From: G963422275 sp963422275
GTDB taxonomy: Bacteria; Pseudomonadota; Alphaproteobacteria; Rhodobacterales; Rhodobacteraceae
Direction of reading: 5' to 3'
NCBI GenBank assembly: GCA_963422275.1
Contig: OY729418.1
Location: forward strand, 124,001 to 188,000
Length of the DNA: 64,000 nt
Both the position numbers and the translations under genes were made by a program. Shown here piece after piece: positions 9,482-19,124 of this stretch; position 1 is the stretch's first letter, and every line of letters begins with the position of its first letter. Below the pieces are notes generated by a model. It saw only the letters and a program-made list of their open reading frames with translations. It ran no database searches and was not told the origin of the DNA.

Positions 9482-10454
9482 ACAGCGGCTTGATCACCTT
9501 GAGGATGTTTTTCTCGGTCGTGTAGTGCGCCCCCTGCGCCCGGCGTTCCGCCGGGTCCATGACCGACTGGAACAGCGCGCCGAATATCGCGGGCGAGATG
9601 TTCGACCAGTCGAAGCGGCAGGCATCGAGCAACGTCCCGCGCATCACCGCGTCGAACGAGAACGTCCGCAGATGCCCCTCGAACAGGTCGCCGTTGACTT
9701 AGGGGCACCGCGCGAGGTCCTCGTCGAGCGTCGCCGCGCGTTCATCCTCCGGCGTATCGAGCACCTCGAACAGTTGCGCGAGCCACGGACCAAGATCCGC
9801 CCCGTCCTCGCTGGTGCGCGTCTCGATGAAGTCGAGGAAGATATCGCGCGGCTCGAACACCCCGGTGTCGTCGGCGAACATGCAGAACACCATCCGCACG
9901 AGGAAACGTTCCAGATCGTGCCCCCGGTGCCCGGCATCGGCGAGCGCATCGTGTAGCCGCCCGACCAGCTCGGCAGCTTCGATGTTCGCCGGGTCCTGGT
10001 CGCGGAAGGTCCTGCGCTGCACCCCGAGGATGAAGCCGAACGACTCGACATGCGCCGGCAGGTCCGCAAGCGGGAAGGCGACGGCTTCCCGCTCGTGCAG
10101 ATCGTGAAGCTCGAAGGTCTGGAAGTCGCTCACCAGGATGAAGCGTGGGCGCTCTCGTTCCGGCAGCGCGTCGAAATACTCCCCGGCCTGTTCGTACGCT
10201 TTGCGGAGATCGTGCCCGGCGCTCTTCTGTTCGACGAGCAATACCTTCGGCCAGAACAGGTCGATGAATCCGGAGCGGTTGTCCAGCTTCGTGACATGCT
10301 GCTCGTAGCGCGCAACGCTTTGTCGCCGGACCCCGAACACATCGAAGAAGGCGTTGTAGAAACTCTGCGTCTCGCCCTTCTCGTACGCCGCGTCTTTCCA
10401 ATCCTCCGCGAAGGCGGCGGCGCGGGCGGGAACCTCGTTCCACGACAGGCGCAC
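9390..10454 (-). pseudogene. Type IIG restriction-methylation (MmeI-like) protein, 5' part only
   Basis: The N-terminal 251 codons (10454-9702) match MmeI/Eco57I-type bifunctional enzymes. QSFYNAFFDVFGV and GFIDLFWPKVLLVEQKSAG contain the PD-(D/E)xK-like nuclease region (D...EQK), followed by the spacer (FLVRMVFCMFADDTGVF). The frame is cut by TAA at 9699-9701, exactly where relatives read P-Y-V-N-G-D-L-F, so Tyr to stop is likely. Beyond it the same frame continues VNGDLFEGHL and FGALFQSVMD...GAHYTTEKNILKVI up to about 9400, where the sequence ends against the relaxase fragment. The methyltransferase and target-recognition domains are missing. Four bases separate it from the mrr stop. Confidence 0.75.
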
Positions 10455-10457
10455 GGT

Positions 10458-11387
10458 TTACAACGCTTCTGGGTCGAAATAGTCCTCGTCGATCCGCTTG
10501 ATCTCGTGACGGACGCGCGTTCGCACCCCAACCCCATGCCGAACCATGAGGCGCGCCAGTTCTTCACCGTCGATCAGGACGATCCGTTTGGGACTCCGCG
10601 CCACGTAATCCTTGGCGGCGCGCGTAAATTCAGCGGTGGTGACGAACACGCCCTTGGTCGTGCCTGCGGCGTCGATCGCGCCCGCAAAGTTGCGCAGATC
10701 TCCCTCCCCGACGGTATTGCCATGGGCGTACTTCTTCGCCTGCACGTAAACCTCGTCCAAGCCGAGCGCATCCTCCCGGATCGTGCCGTCGATACCACCA
10801 TCGCCAGAACGTCCCGTCACATGGCCCATCGCGGCATCGCCGCCGCCGTAGCCCATCGCGATCAGAAGATCGACAACCGCCCGTTCAAGAAACGCCGGCT
10901 CGGCATTGCGAACCCGAGCCAGCACCTCGGCTTCCAGGACGGCACGCAATTCCCCCGCGGCACGGTCCAGGGTCTCCTCGGGCGTCTTCCCGGACTCGGT
11001 GTCTTGCTGCTCCGGGCACTCGATACGCGGCGATTTCCGATGCGTCCGATTCTTCCATTCGACATAGGCCGGATACCGAAGCAGCAGCTTCAGGTCGATA
11101 CGGGTCGGGTCTTGAGACAGCAGTTGCTTGCCGTCGGAAGTTATCCGATAGACGGCGCGACGCACCCGTTCGACCAGACCGGCGTATAGAAAGTGGGTGA
11201 TGCTCCAACTCACCCGATCCTTCAGTTTGGTCGTGTAGCCGCCCCGGGTCCTTTCCAACAGGTCATCGGGCGTCAGCCCTTCGGCGGCGGCGACGCGCGC
11301 GCACACTTCCGCGACCTGAACATCGCTCCCGTCCGACAATGCCTTGAGGACGGGGAGCATCAGCGAATGGAAATCAGGGACGGTCAT
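10458..11387 (-). CDS. mrr: Mrr-type restriction endonuclease
   Basis: A full-length 309-residue Mrr protein. The N-terminal winged-helix (Mrr_N) covers about residues 5-90, with TRGGYTTKLKDRVSWSITHFL. The C-terminal Mrr nuclease domain has GDGGIDG at 195-201 and VQAKKY at 215-220, giving the D...QxK form of the PD-(D/E)xK site. Mrr cleaves DNA carrying foreign methylation and can be triggered by modified DNA entering the cell. It lies just upstream of the broken type IIG gene on the same strand and may once have formed a restriction cluster with it. No frameshift or missing residue is seen. Confidence 0.85.
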   Translation of the reverse strand: MTVPDFHSLMLPVLKALSDGSDVQVAEVCARVAAAEGLTPDDLLERTRGGYTTKLKDRVSWSITHFLYAGLVERVRRAVYRITSDGKQLLSQDPTRIDLKLLLRYPAYVEWKNRTHRKSPRIECPEQQDTESGKTPEETLDRAAGELRAVLEAEVLARVRNAEPAFLERAVVDLLIAMGYGGGDAAMGHVTGRSGDGGIDGTIREDALGLDEVYVQAKKYAHGNTVGEGDLRNFAGAIDAAGTTKGVFVTTAEFTRAAKDYVARSPKRIVLIDGEELARLMVRHGVGVRTRVRHEIKRIDEDYFDPEAL

Positions 11388-11401
11388 CGGAAGCCGCTTT
11401 C

Positions 11402-11707
11402 CTACGCCGCTGACTGCCGGGGCGTCACGCGCTGGGCAATCTCGTGGCCCGCTTCGATCTCGGCTCGGCGAAGCTCCCAGGTCTTCTGCAGGTTCATCCA
11501 GAGTTGCGGCGTCGTCCCGAAATACCGTGCAAGCCGAAGTGCCGTGTCCGCGCTCACACCGCGCTGGCCGTTCAGGATCATCGTCACCCGGTTCACCGGC
11601 ACGCCCAGCGCCTTCGACAGCGCATTGGCCGACAGCCCGAGTTCATCGAGTTCGTCGCGTAGAATCTCGCCCGGATGCACCGCCCTCATACCGTTCTTCG
11701 CGTTCAT
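11402..11707 (-). CDS. higA: HigA-family addiction module antitoxin
   Basis: 101 residues with the HigA signature MRAVHPGEILRDELDELGLSANALSKALGVP, then RVTMILNGQRGVSADTALRLARYFGT. This is an XRE helix-turn-helix followed by PQLWMNLQKTWELRRAE. HigA binds the HigB RNase and represses the operon. A downstream ATG at codon 7 (MRAVHPGE) is the more usual family start. The gene is intact, but the higB upstream of it is broken, leaving an orphan antitoxin. Confidence 0.85.
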   Translation of the reverse strand: MNAKNGMRAVHPGEILRDELDELGLSANALSKALGVPVNRVTMILNGQRGVSADTALRLARYFGTTPQLWMNLQKTWELRRAEIEAGHEIAQRVTPRQSAA

Positions 11708-11718
11708 GTCTGATGCCT

Positions 11719-11869
11719 TCAGTGATAATCGACGATCTCCACATCACGAGGCCCATCGTCCGTCCAACGGAAACAGACGCGCCGCCTGACTGGCGAAGTT
11801 CTGAAATGCCGCAACGCGGCGACCCTCGAAGAAGCGTCTCGTTTCCCAGTCTCCGAAGCTTCGTATCAT
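11719..11869 (-). pseudogene. higB: HigB/RelE-type toxin remnant
   Basis: The start MIRSFGDWETRRFFEG, from ATG 11869, and the end VCFRWTDDGPRDVEIVDYH, in a shifted frame ending at TGA 11719, are both diagnostic of HigB. The central 45 residues or so are missing, including much of the RNase fold. Length is 151 bp against about 280 bp for intact homologues. An IS982 element sits only 12-18 bp upstream of its start, so its promoter was also displaced. Confidence 0.75.
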
Positions 11870-11887
11870 GTACGCCGACTGTAACCT

Positions 11888-12890
11888 ACCCCGATTCTGT
11901 TTAAGCGGGTTGAGGGGGGGGGGCTCTCAAATCGGGCGAGGCCTGATTCATTGTCCGCAATCAGCAATCAACAAACAACGGATGGGATCGCCCCTCATGA
12001 AAACCTCCATCACCGCTTTGTTCTGCTGTATCGATGATTTTGCCAAAACCCTTGAAGATTGGCAACAGCATCGCTTGATCGACACAGGCCGCCAGCGCCT
12101 GCGGTCTGGCAAACTCTCGCTCAGCGAAATGCCATTCATCATGGCGCTGTTCCACGTCTCGTCTTGCAAGGATTTCAAGCATTTCCGGTTCCATGGCGTG
12201 GAACGGGAATTTCGGGACTGCCTTGGCGATCTGCCGAGCCATGGCCGGTTCGCCACACTGATGCCACGCCTGCTCGTGCCGTTCTGTGTGTTGTTGCACT
12301 GCTTTCGTGGTGAGAAAGCCGGAATCCATTTTGCCGACAGCACCAAGCTGGCGGTCTGCCACAATGCCCGGATCAGCCGGAACAGGGTTTTCAAAGGACT
12401 GGCCAAGCGGGGTCGCAGCACCCTGGGCTGGTTCCTTGGTTTCAAGCTGCATCTGATCGTCAACGACAAGGGCCAGGTCACGGCCGTCAGGATCACAACC
12501 GGAAATGCCGATGACCGCAAACCGCTGGAAGGCAAGGCATTTGCTGACGAAGGCTGCATCTCGAAGCCTCTCTTCCAGCGTCTGTGGCAGCGCGGTCTGC
12601 ATCCGATCACCGGCATCCGACGCAACAGGAAGAACTGTCTGCTGCCGATCCCCGATAAAGTCCTGCTGTGCGAAAACGGTTCATCATCGAGACCCTGTCC
12701 GGCAAGCTGAAATCGAGCATGGGTCTGGAACACACGCGGCATCGATCTCCGATCAATGCCTTCGTTCACATCCTGTCCTGCATTGCTGCCTGCGTTTTGG
12801 CACAGCCGAAGATCAAAATGGGCGATGTCGTCATCCCAGACGTCATTCGGAGCATCGCAAACGCGACATGACCTTATCCAATATTGGGGT
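11888..12890. mobile_element. IS982-family insertion sequence with target duplication
   Basis: Ends are inverted: ACCCCGATTCTGTTTAAG at the left and CTTATCCAATATTGGGGT at the right (complement ACCCCAATATTGGATAAG). Flanking TAACCT at 11882-11887 and again at 12891-12896 is a 6-bp target duplication, within the range known for this family. Length of 1003 bp is normal. The intact duplication shows a simple, probably fairly recent insertion into the upstream region of higBA. Confidence 0.9.
11997..12871 (+). pseudogene. IS982-family transposase with one frameshift
   Basis: ATG 11997 opens MKTSITALFCCIDDFAK, typical for IS982. The DDE-type region follows: HFADSTKLAVC with the first Asp, then FLGFKLHLIVNDKGQV and ADEGCIS. 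The frame is lost near 12665 in KVLLCENG. The expected KRFIIETLSGKLKSSMGLEHTRHRSPINAFVHIL, with the catalytic Glu region, continues in another frame to 12871. One indel explains the break. Without it the protein would be full length (about 290 residues). Confidence 0.85.
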
Positions 12891-12896
12891 TAACCT

Positions 12897-13665
12897 CCAT
12901 TACGGATACCGTAAAGGACTACAACCGCAAAGGTCCATTCGCGCCCGTGTCCTCCTACCGTCGCCGGTTCAACCGTCGAAGGCGTCCGGCATTGTGACGC
13001 CCGTGGTGAACAGCAGCCCCGTCACTGCTCGGCTCAGCCGTGAGCGAATACGTGCAGCCGTTCATGCTGCTCTACGATGACGGACTGAGCCGCACCGCCG
13101 CCGACAGCGCACGCGGAATGGTTGACGAAGCCCGTGCACGCGAGCCGCCGCGAATTGATCGCGCGCCTCGTGCTTCCTATAGTGCCGTCCGGAAGCCGCG
13201 CGGCGGTTCGGGGACTGTCTCCGCAAGTGCGCGGCGGGCGCTGCCGCTCAAGCGCCGCTCGGGCTAACTGCCGGTCGCACAAAGGCTTTCATCGCCCGAC
13301 AGCTTGAGCGGTCAGGAGGCGGGATCAGGACGCCGGTCGGCGTCTGGTTGTCACACCACACGCACCCAGGGTGCCCTCAACACCAAGCGCGCGCCTGTTA
13401 TATATCCCCTGCGTTTTCAACGACATGAGGCGACAGGCGCTTGCCGGGAAAAGTTGTCAGCGATCGGTAGCGCGGAGCACTCAATCTGACTGCGCGCCCG
13501 GTTGCGCTCGCTGGTGACGGCGCTCAATCTGACTACGACACCGAAGGCGTCTTGGGTCGCCCCAATCGCACCGAGCCAAGTCTGTCGATGCACCGATCGC
13601 TACGAATTCCGGCGAAGCTGTCACCGTACGGTGAGCGAAGTTGGGCAAGAAAATTCGAGAAAGCG
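12897..13665. other. Noncoding-looking region upstream of a ribbon-helix-helix gene; possible oriT-like segment
   Basis: No recognised protein is encoded. A GTG at 13040 opens a 75-codon frame (YVQPFMLLYDDGLSRTAADSARG) of unknown status. The part 13340-13480 resembles 20610-20790 upstream of the second ribbon-helix-helix gene. Both carry GCCGGGAAAAG followed by CGATCGGT, and a GG.TTG/CTCACAC block. Conserved noncoding sequence beside a relaxosome-type gene is what an origin of transfer would look like; this is inference. Confidence 0.35.
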
Positions 13666-14016
13666 ATGGCGGATACGTTTACGAGGGCCATCCGGGTTAC
13701 ACCCGAGCAATGGGAACGGATCGAAAAAACCGCCAAGGATCGAGATATTTCGGCCAACCGGCTCGTGGTCGAACTCGTCATGGAGGCCCTCGACCGGCGC
13801 AAATGGCCGCGCACCGAGCTCGATATCTAGGTCGCGAAGGCCGCGTTGTTCGCCGCCCAGGTCCTCCGGTGCGACCTCATTGCAGACGGCCGTACGGATG
13901 AGGTCGACGAAATTCTGCAGTTCGTTTCGTCATTGGTGCCCGAGTCGGCCGTCAGTCCTTCGCCGTCTCCGAACGCGCCACCGCCGCAAACCGATTCGAA
14001 GCTAGGTTCCGAGTAG
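13666..14016 (+). pseudogene. Ribbon-helix-helix relaxosome-type protein with internal TAG
   Basis: ATG 13666 opens MADTFTRAIRVTPEQWERIEK, and RDISANRLVVELVMEALDRRKWPRTELDI completes a ribbon-helix-helix domain. TAG at 13828-13830 interrupts the frame. It continues in phase VAKAALFAAQVLRCDLIADG and DEVDEILQFVSSLVPES to a proper stop at 14016. In relatives of this family Gln stands at the stop position, so CAG to TAG is likely. Such proteins are usually found beside MobF relaxase genes. A second broken copy lies at 20962-21163. Confidence 0.65.
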
Positions 14017-14115
14017 GCGGGAGGACCCTTCCCGGTTGTCCCGGGCGACGCCACAACGCACGCGGCGCAGCTTTCGTGTCCACCCCCATGCTGGCGGATT
14101 TTCTTTTCTCCGGCG

Positions 14116-14144
14116 TTGAATCACGATAGTCTTGTCGCTAGATT
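14116..14144 (+). promoter_or_regulatory. Sigma-70-type promoter for second AbiE-like pair
   Basis: TTGAAT at 14116-14121 and TAGATT at 14139-14144 are separated by 17 bases, 29 bases before the ATG at 14173. GGAGAC at 14161-14166 is a fair ribosome-binding site for that start. Confidence 0.5.
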
Positions 14145-14172
14145 TCTGACAGATTGAGCTGGAGACAAGACC

Positions 14173-14769
14173 ATGCGCGGCCTTTCCCGTCGCATCATGG
14201 AGCACGCCACGGCGCTTCCGGAGGCTACGCCGCTGTGTCCGGCCGCCCTGCTGCACCTCGGCAACCGGGCGGCCGTCGACCAGGCGTTGTCGCGCCTCGC
14301 ACGCTCGGGCCACCTCATGCGGATCTGCCAGGGCGTCTACATGCGCCCGATCGAGACCCGCTTCGGCGTTCGAGCGCCCCGGGTCGCCAAGGCGGTCGCC
14401 GCGCTGTCGCAGATGTGGGGCGAAACGATCGTGCCGTGCGGCGGCGCTGCGGCCAATCGCCTGCGCCTCACCACGCAGAATCCGGTCCGTGTGGTCTACC
14501 TCACCTCCGGTCCCAACCGACGGCTGCACTTCGGCTCGTCCATCGTCGAGCTGCGTCACGCGCCGCGCTGGAAGCTGGCGGCGCCGCACCGAAAGGCGGG
14601 CGACGTCATTCGCGCCCTGGCATGGCTCGGTGCGGAAGAGGTCGAAGACGGCCTCGAAGCGGTCCTGCCGACGCTCTCCGAGGCGGATCGGGAAGAGCTT
14701 GTGGCCGCGCGGGCCGTCATGCCCCTCTGGATGGCGGAGCCGGTGAGCGCGCGCCTTGCGCATGGCTGA
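14173..14769 (+). CDS. AbiEi-like antitoxin (DUF6088 family), second copy
   Basis: 198 residues with the same winged-helix layout as the first copy (LLHLGNRAAVDQALSRLARSGHLMRICQGVYMRP), then ETIVPCGGAAANRLRLTTQNPVRVVYLTSGPN and a helical C-terminus. The overall resemblance to the first copy is clear, but the sequences are well diverged, so this is a separate acquisition rather than a recent duplication. It overlaps the toxin gene by eight bases (14762-14769). A promoter and ribosome-binding site are visible upstream. Predicted role: autorepressor and antitoxin. Confidence 0.85.
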   Translation: MRGLSRRIMEHATALPEATPLCPAALLHLGNRAAVDQALSRLARSGHLMRICQGVYMRPIETRFGVRAPRVAKAVAALSQMWGETIVPCGGAAANRLRLTTQNPVRVVYLTSGPNRRLHFGSSIVELRHAPRWKLAAPHRKAGDVIRALAWLGAEEVEDGLEAVLPTLSEADREELVAARAVMPLWMAEPVSARLAHG

Positions 14770-15769
14770 GACGCGATTCCAGGATCTCTCGCCCGACGAC
14801 AGGCGCGACGCTCTCGAGGTGGCGGAGCGGAACAGCAGCCACAAGGCGCATCTTCTGGAGAAGGATCTCTGGGTCGTCGCGGCGCTCGGCATCCTCTTCG
14901 AGGCTTCGTTCGCCGAGCACCTGACCTTCAAGGGCGGCACGTCGCTGTCGAAGGCGTGGCGCGCGATCCGCCGATTCTCCGAAGACGTCGACATTACCTA
15001 CGATATTCGGGCGTTTGCGCCGGATCTGGTTTCCGGCGCCGGCGACGAAGCGCTTCCGCCCACGCGCAGCCAAGAGAAGCGCTGGACGCGAGCCATCCGC
15101 GCCCGCCTCGTACAATGGGTCCGGGACGAGGCCTGCCCGGTTGTCGAAGAAGGTCTCTCCGACGCCGGATTCCTGGCGAGGTGCAGAGTGGAAGGGGAGC
15201 GTCTCTACGTCGTATACGAACCGTTGTTGGAGACAAGCAGTTTCGTCGCCCCGGAAGTCATAGTCGAATTCGGTGCTCGATCGACGGGCGAGCCTCACGC
15301 AAATCGGCCCGTTGTGTGCGACGCGGCTGCCTATCTTTCCGGTCTCGCGTTTCCCGAAGCCGACCCCACCGTCATGCTGGCGGAGCGGACCTTCTGGAAA
15401 AAAACGACCGCCATCCATGTCTTCTGCCGTCAGGAGCGTCTGTCGCGGCACTGGCATGATCTTGCGCGCCTCGACGAGGTCGGGATCGCGGTAAAGGCGT
15501 TCGCCGGCCGCGCGCTCGCACTATCGGTCGCCCGCCACAAGGCGATGTTCTTCGCCGAGAACGACGCCCGCGGCGTACGGATCGACTATGAGGCGGCGGT
15601 CTCGGGACACCTGCAGCTCGTTCCCGAAGGCGCCGCGCATGCGGCGCTCGCCGACGACTATGCAAAGATGGTGGCCGACGGCATGCTGCTCGACCACAGC
15701 GAGCCGTTCGACGCCCTGATGGGGAGATGCGCAACGATCGAAACGAGAGCGAACCGGCCGAAGACATGA
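14762..15769 (+). CDS. AbiEii-like nucleotidyltransferase toxin, second copy
   Basis: 335 residues from ATG 14762. FKGGTSLSK at about 57-65 and RFSEDVDIT at about 71-79 give the nucleotidyltransferase pattern. LAERTFWKKTTAIHVF and LSRHWHDLARLD follow, ending with the DYAKMVADGML segment that is missing from the first copy. AbiEii/MenT-type toxins add nucleotides, for some members to tRNA acceptor ends, and block growth on phage infection. The gene overlaps its antitoxin and seems complete, so this pair is likely functional. Confidence 0.88.
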   Translation: MAETRFQDLSPDDRRDALEVAERNSSHKAHLLEKDLWVVAALGILFEASFAEHLTFKGGTSLSKAWRAIRRFSEDVDITYDIRAFAPDLVSGAGDEALPPTRSQEKRWTRAIRARLVQWVRDEACPVVEEGLSDAGFLARCRVEGERLYVVYEPLLETSSFVAPEVIVEFGARSTGEPHANRPVVCDAAAYLSGLAFPEADPTVMLAERTFWKKTTAIHVFCRQERLSRHWHDLARLDEVGIAVKAFAGRALALSVARHKAMFFAENDARGVRIDYEAAVSGHLQLVPEGAAHAALADDYAKMVADGMLLDHSEPFDALMGRCATIETRANRPKT

Positions 15770-16100
15770 CAAGTAACTCCCTCCATCCAGTCTGGATCGC
15801 GCTGGTCAGACAGAATCGACCCCCCATCAGCCTGGGGTCTCGATCGACAGTGCGCTGTCCCCGTGCCATTCGAACCCCATCCAGACATGGAAGACGGAAG
15901 GCAACGGAGTGGCAAGGTGCAGCTCGCTGGGTCAAGGACCAGCGCAAGCAGGATCGGCACGGAACGTGGGACGGCGCGTTCGCGAGTCAGGTCATGCACA
16001 ACCTCGGCGGATTCTGGACTGCAGGGTTTGCTCCGAGGCCGTTACGCTTCGTTATGCTCTCGCCAGGAAAAGAGGAAGCGCTACTGCTTTGAAACTGTAA
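15770..16100. other. Stretch without a supportable gene
   Basis: No recognisable protein on either strand. It separates the AbiE-like pair from a helicase gene that has lost its 5' end, so it probably contains a recombination junction. Confidence 0.3.
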
Positions 16101-17011
16101 GAACTTCAACCCGAATGTACCGTTTGCGGGGTTCGCGCGGCGGAGACCATAACAGTGGTCAAGGTAACTTGGCACGGAGCTGACACGCTGACCCTGCTCT
16201 ACCGGTCGGCAGCCGGCACGGTCGCCGAGGAAGTCCTATTCCGCGACGACGAGGCGCGTGTGGAACTCGTGTCGCAAGGGCGTCCATGGAGCTTCGACGG
16301 CGATGGCGCGCTCTATCGTTTGATCTCCGAGGCGCACCGTATCCGTCTCGCCCACTTGTTCGATCCGATGCTTGCGGTGCACACCTCGCTAGTGGAGCCA
16401 CTGCCCCACCAGATCTCAGCTGTGTACGAAGCGATGCTGCCCAGGCAGCCGCTTCGTTTCCTTTTGGCCGACGACCCAGGGGCGGGCAAGACCATCATGG
16501 CCGGTCTGCTCATCAAGGAATTGACCGCTCGGGGCGACCTGGGACGATGCCTCATCGTGTGCCGCGGCAGCCTGGTTGAACAATGGCAGGACGAGTTCCA
16601 TAGTAGGTTCGCCCTCAGCTTCGAGATCATGACGAACGACAAGCTGGAGGCGGCCAGGACCGGCAACTGGTTTCTGGAGAACGACTTCGCAATCGCCAGG
16701 CTCCACAAGCTCGCGAGAAACGAGGATGTGCAGGCAAAGCTGTCCGCTCGCGACTACGATCTGGTGCTCTGCGACGAAGCGCACAAGATGTCGGCGACGT
16801 TCTTCGGCGGCGAGATCCAGTACACGAAGCGATCCCGCCTGGGACAACTGCTCTCGCGACTCGCGCGGCATTTCCTGCTCATGACGGCCACGCCGCACAA
16901 CGGCAAGGAAACGGATTTTCAGCTTTTCCTAGCGCTCCTGAACGGAGACCGGTTCGAAGGCCGGTTCCGGGATGGCGTCCACCGCATTGACGTGACCGAC
17001 ATGATGCGGCG
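16101..17011 (+). pseudogene. SNF2-type DEAD/DEAH helicase, truncated at both ends
   Basis: The frame is already in homologous sequence at 16101 (ELQPECTV, AETITVVKVTWHG) immediately after a stop codon, so the true N-terminus is lost. It contains LADDPGAGKTIMAGLLIKEL (Walker A), VCRGSLVEQWQDE, LCDEAHK (motif II) and LLMTATPHNGKE (motif III), the first RecA-like lobe of SNF2/HepA helicases. At about 17010, after VTDMMRR, it runs into IS5 sequence, so the second lobe is gone. Helicases of this kind are common in restriction and other defence clusters; here it is a relic. GTG 16155 could start translation of a dead fragment. Confidence 0.8.
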
Positions 17012-17158
17012 CAAGCCGCTTCCCGATCCCGCGATGCCCGGCGTCAGCCCGGATCCGCTCCTCTTCGCTGTGCAGAAGCTAACCCGAAGGCGTCGGGTCG
17101 CGACATTCGCGGCCGTTCCCTCCGGATGGTGCACCAGCCCCCGGGGGTCGGTGCTTCG
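17012..17158 (-). mobile_element. IS5-family transposase fragment
   Basis: This segment is clearly related to the 3650-3790 part of the IS5 element at 3374-4132 (GATCCCGCGAT, CCCGGCRTCAG and CCCGAAGGCGTC are shared). It encodes, on the minus strand, the region around the transposase LTPSGRL and DAGY residues. It is bounded by the truncated helicase on the left and the IS1182 terminus on the right. It is the scar that removed the helicase 3' half. Confidence 0.6.
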
Positions 17159-19000
17159 GAGACTGTGAAAGTGTTTCCATGATCCCGAACGGGGCGGACC
17201 TCTGAGCCGATGACAGAGATGTCGGCGAGCCGGGTTGCTGACGAGCGCGAATGAAGCAGTCTTTGTCCGCCCGCGCCCTGGTTTTCCGCAGCCTGCAAGT
17301 GCCATGCTCGCCGGCAACCTGGGCAGCCACAAGGGTTGCCGCGATGCCGGAGCGACGTTGCCGGGAGGTGCCGTCCCGAAGCGAGTTGATGTTTCTTCCG
17401 CCCTGCATGGACGACGATGTGTCCGAACACAATCCGGTGCGCGCGATCGATGCGTTGTTGGTCGGCACACTGGATCTGGAGGCGTTGGGTTTCCGGCACG
17501 CGGAAGAACGCTGCGGGGCCGGCCAGCCGGCCTGTGATCCGGGACTGCTGCTGAAGCTTTGCCTGCATGGCTGTCAACACCGTGTGCGCAGTTCGCGCCG
17601 GCTGGAAGCGGAGACGCGCCGGAACCTGGAGGTGATCTGGCTGTGCCAGGGTGCCACGCCGAGCTGCAAGACAATCGCGGATTTCCGCAAGAGCAATGCA
17701 TCTGCGCTGCGGGCAGCCAACCGGGAGTTCCTTCTGCCATGTCGGGAGCTGTCGCTTCCGGAGGGCCGCCGGGTGGCTGCCGACGGGACTTTTCCGAAGG
17801 CCAATGCGAATGCGGACAGCATCCATGCGAAGGCAAATCCGGGAACGGGTCTGAAGCGTCTGGAGGAAAAGATTGCCGAGTGTCACAGGCAGCTGGACGA
17901 GGCGGATGCGGGATCGGAGGATGGAGCGGACCGCGGAGAGGATCCGGAACTGGCGGCGAAGATCGAGGCTCTGGTGGAACGGCACAAGCAGTCTTTGCGG
18001 GAAAGCTTGCAGGCAAGCGGGGAGAGCCAGATATCGGAGGTCGATCCTGATGCGCGAGGACAGTGGGCGGCTGCAACTGCCAGATCGCGGTGGACGACCG
18101 GTGCAAGCTGATTGTCGCGGAGGATGTCGTGCAAGACGGCAATGAAGCCGGCCAGCTGGAGCCAATGATGACGAAGCCCTGGGCGCCGAGCGCTTGACCG
18201 GTCTGGCGGATTCCGGTTGCTTCAGCGGCAAGCGGTTGAAGATCCGCGAAGACAAGGGCTTGGACGCATGCGTCCCGATACCGAGACATCCGCCCCGAAG
18301 GGACAAAGGCGACGTCAGGCGATTTTGCAGAGACGACGATTTCCGTTGCGATGCCCGGAATGACACGCATGCTTGCCCGGCCGGTCAGTGGCTGACCCGA
18401 AGGGGATCGCCCCGCATCAGGGAGGGCAAGCGGCATTTCAGATACAGCTCGGCGACAGCGGTTTTCCGGGATTGTTCGCTGAGGGACCGATGCCTGACAA
18501 AATCGCGGCCGAGGCGGCGATTGGACCGCTGGGAGCATGAGGAGGTGATCGACCGGCATCGCAGGAAGATGAGCGCCGGTGCCCCCTGGATGCGCCAAGG
18601 AGCTGCGCTCGTCGGGCATCCTTTCGGCACCATCAAGCGATGGGCGGGAATGGACCATTTCCTGATGCGCGGACACGAAAAGTGCCTTGGCGAGTTCAGC
18701 CTGATGACACTGGGGGGCAACTTCAAGCGGGTGATGAACGAGTTGGGCATGGCGGCATTCAGGGAGCATTGCCTCCAAAAGCGGCAGACTGGGATGATTG
18801 GCGCGCAATATTGCTCTGGGAGCCGTGTTTTCCCGTCATTCAGCGCGGCTTCAGGCTGGAGATGTCGTGTCGGCTCATGTGAAGCAGCCCAGGTGCCAAA
18901 TATCTGGCTCCTTGGCGGTGACCGGTCCGGTCCGGACACGGACACCGCCGTCAGGAACAATGGAAAATCGTCTGTGAAAAGCTGATGCTTTCACAGTCTC
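17159..19000. mobile_element. IS1182-family insertion sequence
   Basis: The ends are inverted repeats: GAGACTGTGAAAG at 17159-17171 and CTTTCACAGTCTC at 18988-19000. The enclosed 1.84 kb and the single large transposase reading direction fit IS1182. It is inserted immediately after an IS5 fragment and just before a 32-codon AlkB remnant, so it lies at a rearranged junction. I see no clear target duplication. Confidence 0.8.
17407..18985 (+). pseudogene. IS1182-family transposase, frameshifted
   Basis: The N-terminal half (DDDVSEHNPVRAIDALL, DLEALGF, PACDPGLLLKLCLHG, RSSRRLEAETRRNLEVIWL, CKTIADFRKSN) is in one frame to about 18110. The middle, with LADSGCFSGKRLK, and the C-terminal third, with GTIKRWAGMDHFLMRG and LGGNFKRVMNELGM, are in another frame to about 18790. 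At least two indels separate the pieces, one near 18060. All parts of the family are present, so decay is recent, but no active protein is made. Confidence 0.8.
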
Positions 19001-19028
19001 ATCGGCGTCGGTCCCCCCTTTTGCTGCC

Positions 19029-19124
19029 GGCTTCGAGTCCCCCGATTTCGTCACCCCGGCCGAGGAGGCGCGCATCCTCCTTCGCATCGCCGAGGCGCCT
19101 TGGCTCACCGAGCTCAGCCGCCGC
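19029..19124 (+). pseudogene. AlkB-like dioxygenase N-terminal scrap
   Basis: The frame reads GFESPDFVTPAEEARILLRI and then AEAPWLTELSRR, which matches the region just after the start of bacterial AlkB-type 2-oxoglutarate dioxygenases. Only 32 codons remain. The 5' end is cut by IS1182 and the 3' end joins the next gene directly. Confidence 0.5.
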
